A DNA stretch of 64,000 nucleotides from Linnemannia elongata (lineage: Eukaryota > Mortierellomycota > Mortierellomycetes > Mortierellales > Mortierellaceae), in NCBI GenBank assembly GCA_036320915.1, contig JAXBDG010000025.1, forward strand, positions 62,001-126,000. The letters run 5' to 3'. Positions within the stretch are counted from its first letter, which is position 1, and each line of letters begins with the position of its first letter. Positions 45,334 through 57,815 of this stretch are shown here, in pieces. Position numbers and translations under genes: made by a program. Under the pieces are notes generated by a model. That model was not told the DNA's origin, did not search any database, and saw only the letters and a list, made by a program, of their open reading frames with translations.

Positions 45334-46683
45334 CATCTCCAATGAGAACTGTGCGGCAATGGTACCAAGTCTTGAGTACCTTCTCCTCCAGCATAAATTT
45401 GGAGATGTGCTCCTTGTTTGACCAAGCAAAAAAGTCGGCCATTGTATACTTGTGGTCTCCTCCGCTGATGACTGGGAAGTCCTTGACCTCCTCACACATC
45501 GCCAGCACTGCCTCGGGTCCAAATTCCGAGTTACGGAAAGCATCGTTTTCCTTGCTTGATTCACCTGTTAGAAATTGAATAACCATATATGCCATGGTTC
45601 CCTGGGCGGTGTTGTATGTCGACCACTAAAAGAAAAGGGCATCAGTGGGTGTCAGTTGTTTTGGTGATTTTGCGGGATACATTTATGAGAGCATTATTTT
45701 TTCTTCACCCACACTTTCCGTCCCACCTCCTTCATACATACAGAATACATCTTGTCTGTACCGATGGTACGACGCATTCGACACTGCTCTTGTGCGATAT
45801 CAGGGAACTCTTCAGGTGTGAGGGGACGAGTTTGGCCCACAAGGCAGACTGTGCTGAAAGGGAGAGGGAGTAGGTCGGATGGAGGGAGAGTACCAGCCTT
45901 CTTCAACTTGGCATAGAGCCCCTGGCGCACGGCACTGTAAGCACCATCAGCTCCGACAAGAATGTCTCCCTCAGCCTCTGTCCTGTCGCTGAAGCGGATA
46001 AGGACACCATTCCCTCCCTGGTCCATGGTGAGCACCTTTTGCCAACGTGGATGCGTTCTTTGGGAATCTGACGCATGAGCAGGCCGTACAACGCTGGGTG
46101 AGTGATCATGTAGCCCCTTGCTCCAAACCTACAGGCAAGAAAAATAGAAACAGCGTGTTTAATTGCCAGGAATTAACAGTGAGGGATATCAAAGCATGGG
46201 ATGATCAAAGCACTCCTTGCTTACTCTTGCTCGTGCCCTTCAAAATCTATAGAGAACTCAACCTCCCGTTGCTCGTTACACATCTTGATCGCAGAAACAT
46301 ATTTTCCCAGTGCAGCAAACTCTTCGTAGATCCCACACTGCTTAAAGAGGTTGGCAGTTGTGCAATTGAAGTACATCGCCGCACCTACCAAAATAAAAAG
46401 GTTAGATATGGGTTTTGAAGCCCTCTAGTAAGACTTTTAAGGTCACCAATCAGTCAACAGTGATCAAGAGCCAATTGAATAGAAGGATCCAGGAACAAAA
46501 GGTCTTACCGAGGGGTTTAACCTCAGGAGCTTTGTCGTAGATATCAAAGGGGATACCAGCCTTGTGGAGGAGCATGCCCAGGGTAAGCCCTCCCAGACCA
46601 GCTCCTACAATAAGGACCTTGGGTCGTTTGGCGTACATGATAGAACGGTCGTGCTTAAAGGTGACAGCTGGGTTGATCTCCAT
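45334..46683 (-). pseudogene. Psi-FMO-6, frameshifted and 3'-truncated monooxygenase
   Basis: Exons 46683-46509 (175 nt), 46384-46225 (160), 46128-45742 (387) and 45625-45334 (292). Every intact paralogue has 388 nt in exon 3, so one base has been lost. The loss maps to the GGCAAAAGG run near 46036-46042, where the frame changes from ERIHVGK to LTMDQGGNG. The 11-nt exon 5, exon 6 (GD-motif context) and exon 7 are absent, and the Crypton begins about 540 bp further on. MEINPAVTF, GAGLGGLTLG and GDILVGADGAYSAVRQ remain readable. It cannot make a full FAD-binding enzyme. Confidence 0.88.
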
Positions 46684-47633
46684 GGTGTGCTGATGTAGAA
46701 AAGTCGAAATGGCAGGTTGAAGAGAAAGGAAATTGGTTTTCGAATGGAGAGGGATGGAGACGATCAAGAAGGAAGAGAAGGTGGTGATGACAAAGAAGTG
46801 ATGCACAAAAAAAGAGAATGATGCACAAAAAGAGAGATGCCGAGTACAGACAAGAGGTGGGGGATGGAGAAATAAGTCGAAAAAGCTCACTCTATCTCTC
46901 TCCCTCTGTCTTACTTTCAGACATCGTAGTGGTGTTACCTTTTGTATTTCGCATTTGTACGACAACGACCTGTTCTGCGAATGAAAGGATTAATGAACAA
47001 AATGAGCCAAAGGGCGACAAATATGGAGGGAGGATGGGAGTACGAGATAAGTAATACAGACGTGAGTAAATTACCAGTCAGTATGGCGAAAGGTCGCGCG
47101 AAGGGAGGGTCGAGAACCTAGTTCAAAGGGGAAGGACTGTCGCGTCATATCCTCCTTTCGTCAACGGACGAGAGGAGGCAGAAAACGTCCTTTGCTCGGA
47201 CCAGCTCCCCCAAGAAATACAATTACGTTGAACGTTCATACGGACAGATTTTTGCCATCTCCACAAAAAGGCAAAAAGGGTTGTGTTATGAACTTACTTG
47301 CACTAGGTCTGGCGTAAGTTGTCTTAATCTCTCTGTCTGTCATTTGCCCATCCTTTTATGACCTCAATTGCTCTCATATCTTGTCATTTTTCACTGGCGT
47401 TCCCCCACACGTGTTCACGGCTCAATGCACTGGTTAGCTGCGACCATGCACACCTTGTGGGTTTACCATTGACATTTATGGACATGCACCTTTGGAGGAA
47501 AAACGAATAAAAAAGCGCAGAGAGCACCATCTTACCAGCTGCAATACGAAGGATATTTTACCTCTATAACAACACTAAACGAAATATCTCTAGTGAACTT
47601 ATTTTTAGGAGCATCTAGCATAATTCAGACATT
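46684..47633. other. Psi-FMO-6 / FMO-7 intergenic
   Basis: Upstream flank of psi-FMO-6 (G/A-rich here, C/T-rich on the coding strand) and 3' flank of FMO-7. No gene seen. Confidence 0.4.
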
Positions 47634-49721
47634 CTAAACAGCTTGGATTATTGTTGACCTCTCGGTCTCATCAGGGGTCTTGATAGCCAAGCTAGACTGA
47701 GGAGCCGCCTTGACATACCCCCTATCTTCAACCAGTGGCAAGAATGCTACCTGAGGGCGGTGTGTAAACTGTCGTCGTTCAATCCTCAGCATCACCCATT
47801 GAGGGGTATGCTTGACAAGGAATCGTGTGATCTTGGACGATGTGGACTAGGTATCCCAGCAAATTCGAAGAAAGAAGAGCAAGAAAACAGGCAACATAAT
47901 TAATTGCCATTCAGAATGACTGTGCAAACTCTTGCTGGGATCAATGACTGGGGAAAGACTTTACCTGGCCGACCATAGTCCTGAAAACCTTGCTGTTCTC
48001 GAACGCTTTGGTGACCCAACCAATGCGCTCGCTTTTGTAGGCCTTGAAAGCGTCCTCAATATCGCTGACGATGGAGAGGAAGGGGAGACCGTTGATACGG
48101 TTGGCCAATTCGATGACATCGTGAATAGCGTTAGCAGCTCCGACACCTCCAGCAGGATTAAGCTGAAGAATGCACAGCAACAATGAAAAAAAAAATGGAA
48201 GGAAAATGTTATGAGTGTATGAACGATTGATACACAATGCGTCCCTCCGAGGCATGTGAAAGACGAGCAAACTATACCTTGTGGCATGCTAGGAGAAATG
48301 TACAAGAAGTGAAGCGAAGAAAGCAATCGTGGATTAGAAAGTAGGACAACGGCACCTATCCTTGCACATGTTTCTCCTTAATGGATGACCAAAAAGCGTA
48401 TACTCTACCATCTCCTACAAGAACTGTTCGGCCACTATACCAGGTCTCAAAGACTTTCTCCTCGAGCATGACCTTCGAGAAATGACCGCTGGGTGTCAAA
48501 TCCATCAAATCCTTAAGAGTCAGTTTCTTGTCGCCCTCGCCAATGATAGGAAAATTTTTGACCTCCTCGCACATTGCCATCGCTGCCTCCTGTCCCCAAT
48601 CCGAGTTGCTGAAGGATTTGTCCTCCTTGCTCGATTCCTCGTCCAGGAAGAGAATAGATCCCCAACACACGGTATTTTGCGCGGTGGTAAGTGTTGACCA
48701 CTAATAAAGTCGGAAGAGGACATAGAAGTTTTACATTAGAACAATTAGATTGCAATTAATACCATGCATAGTTACTACATCCTTTCCTCTTACCGTGTAC
48801 ATCTTGTCTGTGGCGATGAAGTTGCGGAACTGACTCTCCTCCTGTGCAATGTCGAGGAACTCCTCTGGTGTGAGAGGACGGGTCTGTGCAAGAACGCATA
48901 CAGTGGTGAAAGGAAGGGGGAGGTCGTTTGAGGGAGGAAGCTTGCCCTCATCTTTTAATTTGGCGTACAAACCCTTGCGAACCGTGCTGTAGGCGCCGTC
49001 AGCTCCGACAAGAATATCTCCCTTGACCTCTGAACCGTCCATGAAGCGAATCAAGACACCGTTATCGTTACTTTCTGTTGTTGCGACCTTGGCACCGTAA
49101 TGGATGCGCTCCTTGGGGATCTGGCGTGTGAGCAGGTCATGCACCTGTGGACGAGCAATAATATATCCGTTCGCACCGTACCTGCAAATAACATAAACGA
49201 CCAAAGGTCAAAGGTACTTCGCTTTTTTTTCCACACCTCTTTCGATAAAATGTTTTACTTGCAGAGCTTCATGTCCCGCAAAGTCCATGGAAAAGTCGAC
49301 TACCCTGACTTCGTTGCACATTTTGATCGAGGACACGTATTTTCGGAGAGAGACAAACTCGTCGTAGATCCCGCATTGTTTGAAGAGGTTGGCTGTCGTA
49401 CAGTTGAAGTACATCGCCGATCCTATATAAGATAGACCCAAAGGATATAGTTCGTCTGTTATAAATCGAGGGAAAAGTGAAACGAGCAAAGAGCAAAGGA
49501 TGTACAAATTCAGGAACGATCAGAGGGAAAGGGGTGTACCTCTGTGAGAACTTACCAAGGGGCTTGACGACAGCAGCTCGCTCATAGATCTCAAAGGGGA
49601 TGCCGGCCTTGTGAAGGAGCATGCCCAAGGTGAGTCCGGCCAACCCCGCTCCGACGATAAGGACCTTGGGACGCCCGCCCTGACCTGGGTACTGATTGAG
49701 TTGCTTTAAGGTTTCTGCCAT
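47634..49721 (-). CDS. FAD-dependent monooxygenase FMO-7 (7 exons, one GC-AG intron)
   Basis: Exons 49721-49556, 49422-49263, 49181-48794, 48700-48409, 48288-48278, 48162-47965 and 47846-47634 give 475 residues. The N-terminus MAETLKQLNQYPGQG differs from the MEINPA start of its neighbours and exon 1 is 166 nt; later exon lengths equal those of FMO-8. Motifs: VLIVGAGLAGL, GDILVGADGAYSTVRK, VGDACHKLNPAGGVGAA. Exon 2 ends at a GC donor (GCTCT|GCAAGTAA), the best-known non-canonical splice class, required to keep frame. Same FAD/NAD(P)H monooxygenase role as its paralogues, substrate unknown. Head-to-tail with FMO-8 and psi-FMO-6. Confidence 0.9.
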
Positions 49722-50453
49722 GGTTTTCCTGATGTGTGGTGTGAATGTGTCGCAATCCCGAAATGCAATGAGTGGATGAGTGCAAGAGACAGTAGTGATG
49801 TAAAGGAGAAAGGAATGAAGAAGGAAAAAAAAGGTAGACGAACGAAGAGAGATGCAGAGGTAATAAAAACGGAGATGAGGGCGATGGGCAGGAAACAGGT
49901 TAAAAACGATGTTCACTCTGTTTTTTTAAACCACAGAATGCTCTTGCCAGAGAAGGAGCATATTTGCGCCTTTTGAACGACAGAAAACTTTAATTCGCCT
50001 GGAAAATGGAATTTTAACAAAGTGAAGAGAGGGGCAGAGAGTGGGATGTGTGGGTCTGTGTGAGAAAAAGGACAGGTGTGCAGGTTAGTGATCGAGTTTC
50101 GATGTGATCTTGTTTAGTCAAAAAAGAGCTATACCACCCTCTAACTGGCGCTGCCGTCGTTTTGTATCGTGGTTAGACAAGGGCCACAATAATTGTTCGT
50201 TGCCTTTCTTTACTGTGTACTACACAGTGCATGCTTGTCCGGCAAACACAACTGCTCTCAATTACTTCTCTTTCGTAAAAGAACACACATCGCAAAGTAG
50301 TGGAAGTCATTGGTGAGGTAGGCCGCGAAATGTGTGTGTATTTAGTATGTGGATGTATTATTACACCTTGATGTATACTATCTTATCCAGCGCATTAAGG
50401 TAAAAAATAGAAGCTTGCTCTCTCTCCGGCTGTCTCTCTTTCTCTCGCTCCCT
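49722..50453. other. FMO-7 / FMO-8 intergenic
   Basis: FMO-7 promoter side and FMO-8 3' flank. Nothing further recognised. Confidence 0.4.
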
Positions 50454-52527
50454 TTATACAACTTGAGTTGTTTTCGATGGTTCAGTCTCCTCAGGAGCCT
50501 TGATAGACAAACTAGGCTGAGGAGCAGTCTTAATAGTACCCTTGTCCTCAGCTGCTGGCAAAAAGGCAGCCTGGGGACGATTGGTGAACTGGCGACGCTC
50601 AAACTTCCGCACGACCCATGCAGGCATATTCTTCACAATATACCGGGTGGCCTTGGACGAGACAGACTATTATGTACAATAGGGAGGGACCGGGACAACA
50701 TCAATAACAGAATCAATCGCTGGTCGTTGGGCCTAAATATTGCAAAATGTGATAAAAAGCGAGAAGGCCATCTCTTACCTGACCCGCCATGGTCCTAAAA
50801 GCCTTGCTATTTTCGAATGCCTTCTCAACCCAATCGATGCGCTCCTCTTTGTAGGCCTTGAATGCACCTTCAATCTCCTCCGCGATAGGATGGAAGGGGA
50901 GTCCGTTGATGCGGTTCGCCAATGCTATGGCATCATGCATGGCGTTGGCAGCACCCACACCTCCAGCAGGATTGAACTAAGACACAGTGCAAAAAGAGAG
51001 TATGATAAGTACGCACAATAGTTTACAGTACTATAGCAATATGCTTACTCATTTCACAACATCATTCGTTGGCTCTACCTTATGGCATGCTAAAATGCAA
51101 AATCCATAGAAAAAGTGTATAATCGGAGAACCGGGCGGAAAAGGTTAGGCACGATGAAGAAACATGCATATTTTGGTGGATACTTGCAAGTATGTGCAAT
51201 TCAAACAGAAAAATGAACATACCATCACCGATGAGAACTGTACGACAGTCGTACCAGGTCTTGAAGACTTTCTCCTCCAGCATGACCTTGGAGATCAACT
51301 CCTTGGGAGAGCGGTCGATCAAGTCTTGAAGAGTGAGGATCTTGTCGCCTCCACTGATAATAGGAAAATCCTTAACTTGCTCGCACATCGCCGCAGCAGC
51401 CTCAGGTCCCCACTCTGAGTTACGGAAGGCGTCATTGTCTTTACTGGTTTCCTCATCAAGGAAGAGAATAGCACCCCAACACACAGTATTCTGGACTGTT
51501 GTTGCTGTGGACCACTAGCATGAACAATAAAACATAGATGTAGGGGTTAGGGTGGAGAGGCGAAAAAAGTAGGAGCCGGTTGGACCTATCCAAAAAAATC
51601 AGTACCTACCGTGTACATCTTGTCAGTTGCGATAAAGTTGCGGAACTGAGAATTTTTGATTGCCAGATCAGGGAACTCTTCGGGAGAAAGAGGTCGAGTT
51701 TGGCCAACAAGGCGGACTGTGCTGAAGGGAAGTGGGAGTGCATCAGATGCTGGGAGCTTGTTCGTCTTCTTCAGCTTTTCGTACAGTCCTTGGCGAACAG
51801 CACTGTAGGCTCCATCAGCTCCGACGAGGATGTCGCCTTCAGCTTCGCTTTTATCGCTGAAGCGAATAAGGACGCCGTTGCCGCCTTGGTCCATGGAGAG
51901 AACCTTCTTTCCCAAGTGAACGCGCTCTTTTGGAATCTGGCGGAGAAGCAAATCATAAATCTGAGGTCGAGAAACAATGTATCCGTTGGCACCATACCTA
52001 TTAGGGTAGACGAGAGATGTATGTTAGTTTCTAATTGGCAAGGCGTTCTTTGTTCAAGAAGAGCGAATCAAAAAGGCACCGTTATCTTACAGTTCGTCGT
52101 GCCCCTCGAAATCCACTGAGAATTCGAGCTCTCTATTCTCGTTACACATCTTGATCGCAGAGACGTATTTGCCCAGGGCGAGAAACTCTTCATAAATCCC
52201 GCACTGCTTAAAGAGGTTGGCGGTGGTGCAGTTGAAGTACATCGCCGACCCTATAGCACAAAAAGAGTGTGGGTTAGATGATGGACGTTCTTCTGAGACA
52301 AATAGAGTTATCAGTGATCAATCAATAGAGTAATCCATGAACAGGGTGTTACCAAGGGGCTTGATTTCAGCGGCACGCTCATAGATCTCGAAGGGGATAT
52401 CGGCCTTGTGAAGAAGCATGCCAAGGGTCAGACCTGCCAGACCTGCGCCAACGATGAGGACCTTGGGCCGTTTGGCATACATAATAGAACGGTCATGCTT
52501 AAAGGTGACGGCGGGGTTGATCTCCAT
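50454..52527 (-). CDS. FAD-dependent monooxygenase FMO-8 (7 exons)
   Basis: Exons 52527-52353, 52250-52091, 51997-51610, 51514-51223, 51089-51079, 50976-50779 and 50666-50454 give 478 residues. Exon lengths 175-160-388-292-11-198 repeat those of FMO-1 and FMO-2. All introns are GT-AG. Motifs: MEINPAVTF start, VLIVGAGLAGL, GDILVGADGAYSAVRQ, LIGDACHKFNPAGGVGAA. The C-terminal tail KGTIKTAPQPSLSIK resembles that of FMO-1 and FMO-7. Predicted FAD/NAD(P)H monooxygenase of subfamily A, substrate unknown. First gene of the minus-strand array reading leftwards. Confidence 0.92.
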
Positions 52528-53603
52528 GGTGATGACGTTTTACTTTCCTGATCTGAAGCGGCGAGATGAGAGAATGAAGGATGCCGGGAGGGAGAGTCGA
52601 TGTCGTGTGGTGGGGATGATGAGCGATGGGAATGGAGAAAAAAGTGGATCAAGGAAAAAAATGATCAACGGGGAAGAGAGATGCGGAAGGGCAAAGAAGT
52701 GGGCGTCGAGGAAAGAGGTACATAGGGAGGGAGAGCAAGTAGTCTCTCATGTCGCACAACGGATAGAGATGCAAAATAAAACAAACAGAGCAAAGGAGCA
52801 TGGGCAAATAGACTTTTCCTACTGTGGGACAACATAGAGTAGGGGGTGGGGCATCGACTGTGCGACGAGCTGGCTTGGGTTAACCATATGAATGGTAAAC
52901 GACATATTACACGAGTGCATGCGACACCAATGCTCCGGCCAGCACTCAGAGATGGATGCCTGTCTACACACCTTCCTTTGAGCAATGACTATGATACAAT
53001 ACAACGAATATATTAGCAACGTATAAGGTGTTTATGTGTGTGTATGTTGGAAATTGAAGCCGCTGGCTGAATCTGGGTGGTTGGGTGAATGGCAACTCTA
53101 TACATTCAACTGTGATATAGATGTCGTGTGGCGTGTCTGTCATTTGGTGGCCGCATTGCTCTCAATCCTTTTGCTTCTCTGAGCGCTCCGGTAAGACAGG
53201 CAAGAGGTCTGAAAATTTAGCAATCAGATAATTAGTTGAAAAATTCTTTGGTGTCTGGAGGTGCGCGCTGTGTGTCCGGCCACCTTCGCTTTTGTGGTAA
53301 TCTTGGGGGGTGCTCCTCGAGTGCCCGTGTCTGTATTGCATAATGCCCTTCGGGTGCCCGTGCCGTCTCTTGGCGTCAACACTGCAGTCCCGTTAGCTGA
53401 GGGGAAGTTATCTGAGGGAAGGGGGAGAAGATAGGGGAGCGTCTGCTGCTGTTTTCATTTCGTTGGTCTCTCTTACCGTCTTGATTTTTTCGACGACGGG
53501 CCTGTGTGCTCTTGGCTGTTCTTGTGCACATACCAACGCCCGCTGTCTGTCTCCAGTTTTGACAGCCTCTCTTGTGCCTTAACATTTTCGGGGGCGTCCT
53601 TAA
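52528..53603. other. Intergenic right of FMO-8
   Basis: FMO-8 promoter, then sequence without coding character. Confidence 0.4.
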
Positions 53604-53735
53604 GCATGAAAGGAGGCTAACGAGAGGATAAAGAGGCGGCCTGTGCGAAAAAAACACGTCAATATTCATGTATCTTTAGCATGCAAACGAACCTTTCAGC
53701 TGGCAGGTTAAATTCGTTCGAACCGTACTAGAATG
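53604..53735 (+). repeat. Dispersed repeat R, copy 2
   Basis: Matches 29605-29735 in the same orientation: AAAGGAGG(C/T)(C/T)AACGAGAGG, GCGGCCTGTGCGAAAA, TTTAGCATGCAAACGAACCT. Confidence 0.7.
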
Positions 53736-53809
53736 GTACCCGCGCGGAGGAAGTTGAAAAATAAAGGAGAGGAGAACGGAAGGTCTTCATTCGCCCAACA
53801 CAGTACTTG

Positions 53810-56800
53810 GCGTCCAATGCAGTACAGTTATAGTACAATGCAGTGGTAGAGAACAAAATACAGTTGACCAAAGAAAAGCAAGCAAGCTTTCTTGAAGCGC
53901 AAAGACGGAGAATACTCTCGAGCCAACCAACGGTTGATTAATTGATCAGTAGTTGTTGACAGCGCTGTCGATTTCCTTTACAGTAGCAACGGAGGTGACT
54001 TTTTGGTCATTGGCGATTGTTTCCCCGAACCCTGGAGCACTTGGAATGGGAAGGAGAAAAGGTACTATTCTAGGTCAATAGAGTAAAGATGCCAGAGCTG
54101 TAAGCTCGTCTTTTGTCGCTGTAAGAGATTCGAAATTGCCACGTTAAGCACAACTCTCAAGTGGTCGAAGTCAGGTATGGGTCAGTAAGATTTTATTTTC
54201 ACGTCCTCTGTAAGAATTCAAGAGTCGATCCCTTCGTGCCGGCATTTTGTTGCACTGGGATCTGCAATCCAGGTGATTTGCCACCAGCTGCTGACTCCAG
54301 ATCGATCTTCAGCACATACTGCCTCACACGTTGTATATCAGCAGGGACGGTACGGTAAACCTTCCCCTCAGAGGTCAAGTAGTCCTGCTTCTCGAAATCG
54401 GTATACACATGACTTGGGACGACAAAAATAAGCCGAAGTTCGCCAAGAGGAGATATCCACCGTGCTTGAAGGAGACTGCTGATAAGCTTTGAGAGCGGTG
54501 GGCCTTTGACGGGGTGACTCTTGGATACCGTGATTTGGAATAGGTCTCTGGGAGCGAGCAGCAGATCGACACAGGGATAGTTGCAAATCTTTGGTATGCA
54601 TAGTGTACCTGCCGGGACCGGAGTAATCTTGTCAAAATGCGTAACCTCTGGATTCCACGGGATATCCAAAGAAGCGAGGTCCCCAGTCAGGAGATCCCTG
54701 ATTTCAAAGGTATGGCCACCTTCTCGGAAGGCACGGAGGACATATGCTTCGAACATAATACCGCTAGCGCTTCCGTTAGGTTCCGAGATGAGCCTCTCCA
54801 GCACTATCTTTTGAGCGTCCTGACTCAGTAAAGCGGCAACCTTCTCAGCGACGTATGTTGATGCCCATTCCAATCGAAAGTTGCGATGATCATTCGTGGG
54901 CCAACGGTGAATCAGACGGCTACTGAAGTCGAGCGATTCTTTCGCTTGCGAGAAGTACTGCATCAGAGTCACCGGATCTTGGACTGTCTTGAGGGCTTGT
55001 TCAAGACGCTCACATGCCGTAACCTTGGCGCTGTCAAGATCGTCGGGACTGAGTTTTAACACCTACCAAGGAAATAGGTCAAAACGTAATAGAGCATCTA
55101 TTAGTACAACAGAAGTCAAGCTGGCGGTGTATTGAATACTCCCAAAAGTGAAGATGGTTCTCACAGAAAAGCGCAGTGGGTATGGCCCATAACATACCTT
55201 CATTGGCCATCGTAGGACATATCTCGGCACACCGCCTATCTTTGAGTAGAGCTCTTCTACCGCTTCCAAAGGAACCACTTCGAAGCTTGTAACACTGGCC
55301 CAGCACTTCTGCAACTCTTCCAGATGCCATGGAGCCATGTAATAACGCCATGTTACCTCTTTTTCCACATCCTTAAACTGGCGGGCCTCGGAAAATAGGG
55401 TCTTTGGCGAAGCTGAAATGACGGTCTTGGCTCGACCGAGTATTGGGTCAGGAGAGCTGTCGACAAAATACCATGTGTCGGGTAGACTGAGAAAGGGTTT
55501 AAAAGCCTCGATATTGCCGGATCGAACAGTAGAGCGCCCTCCAAAAACGTAGCATTCCGCGCTCTGTTTGGTGTGGAAAACGATAATCGGAGGGTTGTCA
55601 TTGTCACTCTCGGCAAGAAGTCGGATGGCGAAGTACACTAGAAAGGCCGATTTGCCTATCCCAGATGTACCTGTAACAATGATATGCTTCTCAACCTCGT
55701 TTCCAGTGCACGGGCGATTGTTCTCAAACTTGTCGACGATTATGTCGTAAAGATCTTTGTAAGCCTCTCTGACATAAAGATCGCTTGTACCGACGACTGG
55801 AAGTAAGATGCCGCGAGGAGCTGATATCTTGTCCATGTCTTTGATGTTGGCGCCGTGCAACTCGAGGGCAGTGCTAGACATGGAGTAGAAAGTGTCCGTC
55901 CTGTCAATCGCCTGACCAATAAAATCAAGTAGCGAGACCCTTTCTTTGTTGTCTAGACGAGACAGGTCAGATTGGCCATCCACCACAGCTTTCTCCGAGA
56001 GACCAGCCTCCTCAATCGCATCCATCAGCGTGTGCGGCCGATGACGTTTTCTTGTAAAAGAGAGCCCTAGTAAGAGAAGCGACGTGCAAGAGAAGAAGAG
56101 AAGGGAGCACCCAAAAATATTAGCAACTTGTACAATGTCCATGAATAATTGAATGAAAGCAAAGGGCTCCTTTAGACACAGCTGAAGACAAATATTCACC
56201 TGCATCTTCCTCACGTTCTCTTTTCGCAGCTATAGGAAAAAAAACATAGGTAAATAACGCAAATGGAGATCACAATAGCGTCATACTGAGAAGTTCATAC
56301 GCAAGGCGTAATTGACAGCAAAGCGCGTTTGCATTACCTGGCAAGGGTCGCTGGACAATGACGTGAATCGTGTCCTCTGGTAAATCAGCGTCAAAGACCA
56401 TGAAGAGCTTGTTGGTCGCCCTCAGTTTTTTTTTCACAGGCACAGAGTCAAGAAGAACAGGAAGGTCGTTGTCGTCGTCGTCATGAATGGAGACGCGCCA
56501 AAGAGTGAGCTTGTCAGCATCAACATCCTGAAAGTCGTTGGTCTTCTTGGACTTGATGAACTCCTTGAGGTCGCCAATTGTCTTGGAGGACTCGATCTTG
56601 ACAGGGAACGCGTTGGAGGTAGCCTCTCCATCAACGAGACAGAACAGAGTGAGGTGGTTGTCGTTCATGGGGTTGAATAACCTGAAAAGAAAGAGAGAGA
56701 TGGCAAGGGCGGGCAGAATGAAAAGAAAACAAGAGAAAAGAAAGATGTGGAAAGAAAGAAAAAAGAAGGCGAGGGATAAAACAAAGGAAGTGGTGACGAA

Positions 56801-56912
56801 GGCGATGAAGGCGTGAGAATGGTGGCAAAGGAAAAGAATGGGAGGTGTGAGAATGGTGGCAAAGGCGCTGAAGAAAAGGTGAGAGCCTAGTGAAGAAAGG
56901 AATAGTAAAGGT
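53810..56912 (-). repeat. CRN-3 repeat unit
   Basis: Third copy of the CRN unit. It shares the 3' flank from CGTCCAATGCAGTACA (53812) onward but lacks the outer 330 bp present in units 1, 2 and 4. It shares upstream promoter sequence with unit 1 to about 56912. Confidence 0.8.
54199..56668 (-). CDS. CRN-3, intact Crinkler-type NTPase/nuclease-like protein (4 exons)
   Basis: Exons 56668-56338, 56229-56200, 56066-55198 and 55062-54199 give 697 residues. Residues 1-110 are the ubiquitin-like CRN header (LTLFCLVDGEATSNAFPV; IVQRP at the end of exon 1, like the HVxVxxP close of CRN headers). Residues about 180-400 are a P-loop NTPase: GTSGIGKSAF, then WYFVDS. Residues about 500-690 look like a PD-(D/E)XK-type fold: E near 515, D576, then Q586-x-T-x-S-K591. 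Known CRNs with NTPase plus nuclease domains act in host or own nuclei; the residue assignment is my inference. No signal peptide. This is the only copy in the window without a disabling change. Confidence 0.85.
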
Positions 56913-57004
56913 AGAAAGTCAAAAAATGGGGGCATGGGAGTGGTTAGGACTATGCATCATGAAATATAACGGTGACATCATTATTAAGTGTCACATGACG
57001 TTAG

Positions 57005-57300
57005 AAAAGGGTTATAGCTGAACCCTAAGGCAGAACGTGTGCAAGGACGCGACTATTACCTCCTTGTGCCAATTTTAGTTGAATGCGAATAAATCTATGG
57101 TCCTGAATCATACGAACGTAGGATTATCTTGTAGAGAGAAAAGGCATTTTGAGGTACCCACTAATGATATTTTCAATATTGGAAGAGATAAATCCATTGC
57201 AGGCGACATTACTTGATCGGGGTGTTGTAAGTAGTAGAGTAGCCTTGCCGCTACGATCTACTGAGAGTAAGCCCGTTGTTCTGTAGATTTGTTTGAAAGA
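57005..57300 (+). rRNA. Second 28S rRNA 3' end fragment, degenerate
   Basis: Starts TTATAGCTGAACCCTAAGGC (compare TATGGCTGAACGCCTCTAAG). It continues through a GAATGCGAATAAA-like block and GAGATAAATCCATTGCA, and ends GGGGTGTTGTAAGTAGTAGAGTAGCC...CTACGATCTACTGAGAGTAAG...TTGTTCTGTAGATTTG, the terminal stem of 28S. It is shorter than the 1625-2205 copy. A T-rich run follows in both cases. Confidence 0.82.
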
Positions 57301-57309
57301 AAAATCTCC

Positions 57310-57815
57310 TCCCACCCTTTTTTTTTCTATTTATTACTGCCGGTGCATGTTAAGGAGTGTTCAATAGCGCCACCACGTTCTCGATTCGTCCATGAGCCTG
57401 CCCCGCTCACTACTTACTACTGCCTTAAGCGAAATGTTTGTTGTGCCCTCCCTTCCTTCTACTGATGGAAAAAAAATCGCATTTTGGTGCTCGGTGATAC
57501 CCATCCCTTGTACTGGTGATAAAAAAATTCATCGAGGTAAGGCATTCAATATACGTTCGGTGACAAAATATCACCGTTAAGTTATGGCCATACATAAGTA
57601 AACCTACTGCATCCCGTCGGTCTGCACACCTCCTGTATTAAAATTGAGTATAACCGTCAATGCCCTTTCTAACTCGCCTTCATATTCTCCCTCCTCCTCC
57701 TCACTCTCACTTTCACTATCTACTCCTTTCTCGCCCTCTCTCTCTAATTGACACTTTATATCATACCGACACCACGCAGCAAGCACCAGCACACGCGCAT
57801 TTCGCGATAACCATA
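57310..57815. other. Intergenic, no gene recognised
   Basis: Follows the rRNA fragment. Contains an A/G-rich minus-strand frame of low complexity (SESESEEEEGEYEGE) that I do not call. Confidence 0.35.
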
